Shown here: positions 6,019 through 7,260 of the stretch, piece by piece
How the letters are laid out: the number at the start of each line of letters is the position of its first letter
Numbering within the stretch: position 1 is the first letter of the stretch
From: Sphingobacterium sp.
Lineage (GTDB): Bacteria; Bacteroidota; Bacteroidia; Sphingobacteriales; Sphingobacteriaceae
DNA: 7,260 bases
NCBI GenBank assembly: GCA_030146225.1
Contig: JASLCA010000067.1
Location: 1-7,260 of the forward strand
Reading direction: 5' to 3'
The notes under the pieces: model-generated
Database searches by the model: none
The model's input: only the letters and a program-made list of their open reading frames with translations
What the model was told of the DNA's origin: nothing
Position numbers and translations under genes: made by a program

Positions 6019-6849
6019 TTACTTGTGGTTCGCAGCGTACGTTTGTACGATAGAGAAACCAGCCTCATCGATAGAATAAGTTAAGTTGTCAATTTTAGCA
6101 GTCAAGATGTTGTACATAATGATCGCGAAAGTAGAAGTAGCAATACCTGTTGCTGTGTTAATAAGGGCCTCAGAAATACCGTTTGCTAATTTAGCTGAAT
6201 CTGGAGCACCACCTGTTGCTAAAGCCGAGAAGGCTTTAATCATACCTGTTACTGTACCTAATAAACCTGTCAATGTACCGATAGAAACTAACGTAGCAAT
6301 TACGTTCATGTTTTTCTCTAACATTGGCATTTCTAATGCTGTAGTTTCTTCGATTTCTTTCTGAATCGCTACGATAGATTTTTCAGAATCTAAGTTTGTG
6401 TTTGAAGAAACATCTTTGTATTTCAATAAACCTGATTTTACTACGTTTGCAACAGAACCTTTTTGTTTGTCACATTCAGCGATAGCTGAATCGATGTTTC
6501 CACCATTAATTAACGTTTGGATTTTTCTTACGAAAAGACCAACATTTCCGGTACCTGCAGCTCTGCCAATAACCATGAAGCGTTCGATTGAGAATACCCA
6601 TACCATTAAGAACAAACCGATCAATACTGGTACAACTGCCCCAGCGTGATAAACCATACCAAGGTAGCTACCTTGTACTGGTTGGTTCTCTGGATTACCA
6701 TCGATAAAGTTCGAAGGAGCTCCCATTACGAATTTCCATACCAAGTAACCGACGATAAAACAAATGATAATTGCTAAACTCGCAAATAAATTACCTGAAT
6801 TTCCGCTCTCATTCTTAGCAGGAGTAGTAGTTTTTGGTGCGTTTGCCAT
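6019..6849 (-). CDS. exbB: MotA/TolQ/ExbB proton-channel family protein
   Basis: This is the inner-membrane stator subunit that, with ExbD, uses the proton gradient to energise TonB. The 276-aa product has four predicted helices: an extra N-terminal one (about 21-42), then about 70-89, 185-208 and 226-251, which correspond to the three helices of E. coli ExbB. A cytoplasmic domain lies at about 100-180. Conserved motifs are IERFMVIGRA (88-97), GLLGTVTGMIKAF (195-207) and GISEALINTATGIATS (224-239). By motif alignment Thr199, Glu227 and Thr232 correspond to E. coli ExbB Thr148, Glu176 and Thr181, the polar residues lining the channel. An N-terminal soluble stretch rich in Thr, Pro and Lys precedes helix 1. 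It is the first gene of the operon, with a 5' leader of roughly 85-90 nt if the predicted promoter is correct. Confidence 0.95.
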   Translation of the reverse strand: MANAPKTTTPAKNESGNSGNLFASLAIIICFIVGYLVWKFVMGAPSNFIDGNPENQPVQGSYLGMVYHAGAVVPVLIGLFLMVWVFSIERFMVIGRAAGTGNVGLFVRKIQTLINGGNIDSAIAECDKQKGSVANVVKSGLLKYKDVSSNTNLDSEKSIVAIQKEIEETTALEMPMLEKNMNVIATLVSIGTLTGLLGTVTGMIKAFSALATGGAPDSAKLANGISEALINTATGIATSTFAIIMYNILTAKIDNLTYSIDEAGFSIVQTYAANHK

Positions 6850-6920
6850 TTTACTAATTTTTAGATTTTTACTGTTGTTTAATATTAATGTTTAATTCAA
6901 TTTAAGCAATTTAAAAGCAC

Positions 6921-6945
6921 TTGTTTTGCTTTTTATGCAAAACAA
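6921..6945. promoter_or_regulatory. Candidate operator: 9-bp inverted repeat over the exbB promoter
   Basis: A perfect 9-bp inverted repeat, ttgttttgc (6921-6929) and gcaaaacaa (6937-6945), is separated by 7 bp. Its right arm overlaps the TTTG of the predicted -7 element, and its centre lies about where transcription should start. A dyad in this position is typical of repressor operators. It does not match the Fur consensus, and I cannot name a regulator. It could alternatively act as a hairpin if transcription starts further upstream. Confidence 0.4.
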
Positions 6946-6950
6946 ATATA
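6943..6950 (-). promoter_or_regulatory. Predicted exbB operon promoter, -7 element TATATTTG
   Basis: The minus strand reads TATATTTG at 6950-6943, an exact match to the Bacteroidota -7 consensus TAnnTTTG and identical to the element before nuoA. It lies 93 bp upstream of the exbB ATG. No good -33 TTG is seen at the expected 19-21 bp upstream; that stretch is A/T-rich. I predict the start of transcription near 6936-6938. Confidence 0.5.
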
Positions 6951-7260
6951 CTGTTTTGTATTAAAAATAAAATTTTCTTTACATTTATTTGTGCCTTTAC
7001 TAAATGAACTGCTATTTGTGAACCATCAGCGGATTCCGTTCAACGCTAGCTACGTTCAAGATTTGGTAGATACAGCACTTTCGTACCATATATTTTACAA
7101 TGAAAACCATTTTTTTTGGTTTATGCAAATTATTAAATCGTTAACTGTTAAAATTAAGTAAGTGTTCACTCACCCCTGTTAAGATTTAAAAGCATGTTTA
7201 AACAATGTTTGTTTCTTTTAAAAGAAGGCCTTTATCTAGATTAATCTGGAACAATTATAA
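6951..7260. other. Non-coding region upstream of the exbB promoter
   Basis: I see no convincing gene in these 310 bp. Most of it is AT-rich, but about 7018-7082 is noticeably more GC-rich. That patch contains a direct repeat cgttcaa (7037-7043 and 7053-7059, 16 bp apart). Other structures are a 6-bp hairpin aaacca/tggttt (7104-7122) around a T-run, a 14-bp palindrome ttcttttaaaagaa (7213-7226), and the dyad agtgttcact near 7162-7171. A plus-strand frame from GTG 6991 to TAA 7161 (56 codons) is open but unlike any protein I know. The gene upstream of the Ton operon is outside the window. Confidence 0.5.

Noticed and set aside
7012..7110. Minus-strand 32-codon ORF starting at 7110
   Set aside because: It is too short, unlike any known peptide, and overlaps the other weak frame; chance is the simplest explanation.
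6991..7161. GTG-initiated 56-codon plus-strand ORF as a gene
   Set aside because: There is no ATG, no ribosome-binding site, no recognisable similarity, and it lies in an AT-rich intergenic region. I keep it only as an observation.
1..7260. tRNA, rRNA, CRISPR array, insertion sequence or phage signatures
   Set aside because: None seen: the window is filled by ordinary codirectional genes with matching base composition, with no transposase and no spaced direct repeats.

Overview
The window looks like chromosomal DNA from a member of the Bacteroidota, most likely a Sphingobacterium or Pedobacter relative (Sphingobacteriaceae). I infer this from four things. The TonB N-terminus has the Bacteroidota-style FKKEWLDVVFANRNKEYGAY segment. 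Two ExbD paralogues lie in tandem next to TonB. There are almost no Shine-Dalgarno sequences. The two main 5' regions each carry the Bacteroidota -7 promoter element TAnnTTTG. I ran no database search, so the genus is a guess.

Every convincing gene lies on the minus strand, so transcription runs from high to low coordinates. Positions 6850-7260 are a 411-bp leader or intergenic region with a predicted promoter and an overlapping inverted repeat. From there a seven-gene operon runs down to a strong intrinsic terminator at 761-790. The gene order is exbB-type motor protein (6019-6849), first exbD (5267-5920), second exbD (4696-5247), tonB (3794-4675), a small two-helix membrane protein (3553-3792), a PstS-like periplasmic-binding lipoprotein (2583-3530) and a secreted TPR protein (813-2552). 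Spacers are 1-31 bp except for 98 bp after exbB, where the transcript can fold into a long hairpin. Downstream of the terminator a second unit starts: nuoA (331-711), then the 5' part of nuoB (2-256), which runs off the window. These encode subunits of respiratory complex I.

ExbB and the two ExbDs should form the inner-membrane proton-driven motor that energises TonB, and TonB in turn drives SusC- or siderophore-type outer-membrane receptors. The three downstream products have no established role in Ton transport. All three carry membrane or export signals, so they would sit in the inner membrane or periplasm beside the motor. They are the most plausible candidates here for uncharacterised accessory parts of a Bacteroidota Ton system. 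The strongest new non-coding observation is the hairpin directly after the exbB stop codon. It is fully paired only in the sense RNA, because two G-U pairs would be A-C mismatches in the antisense RNA. It could set the ExbB:ExbD ratio.
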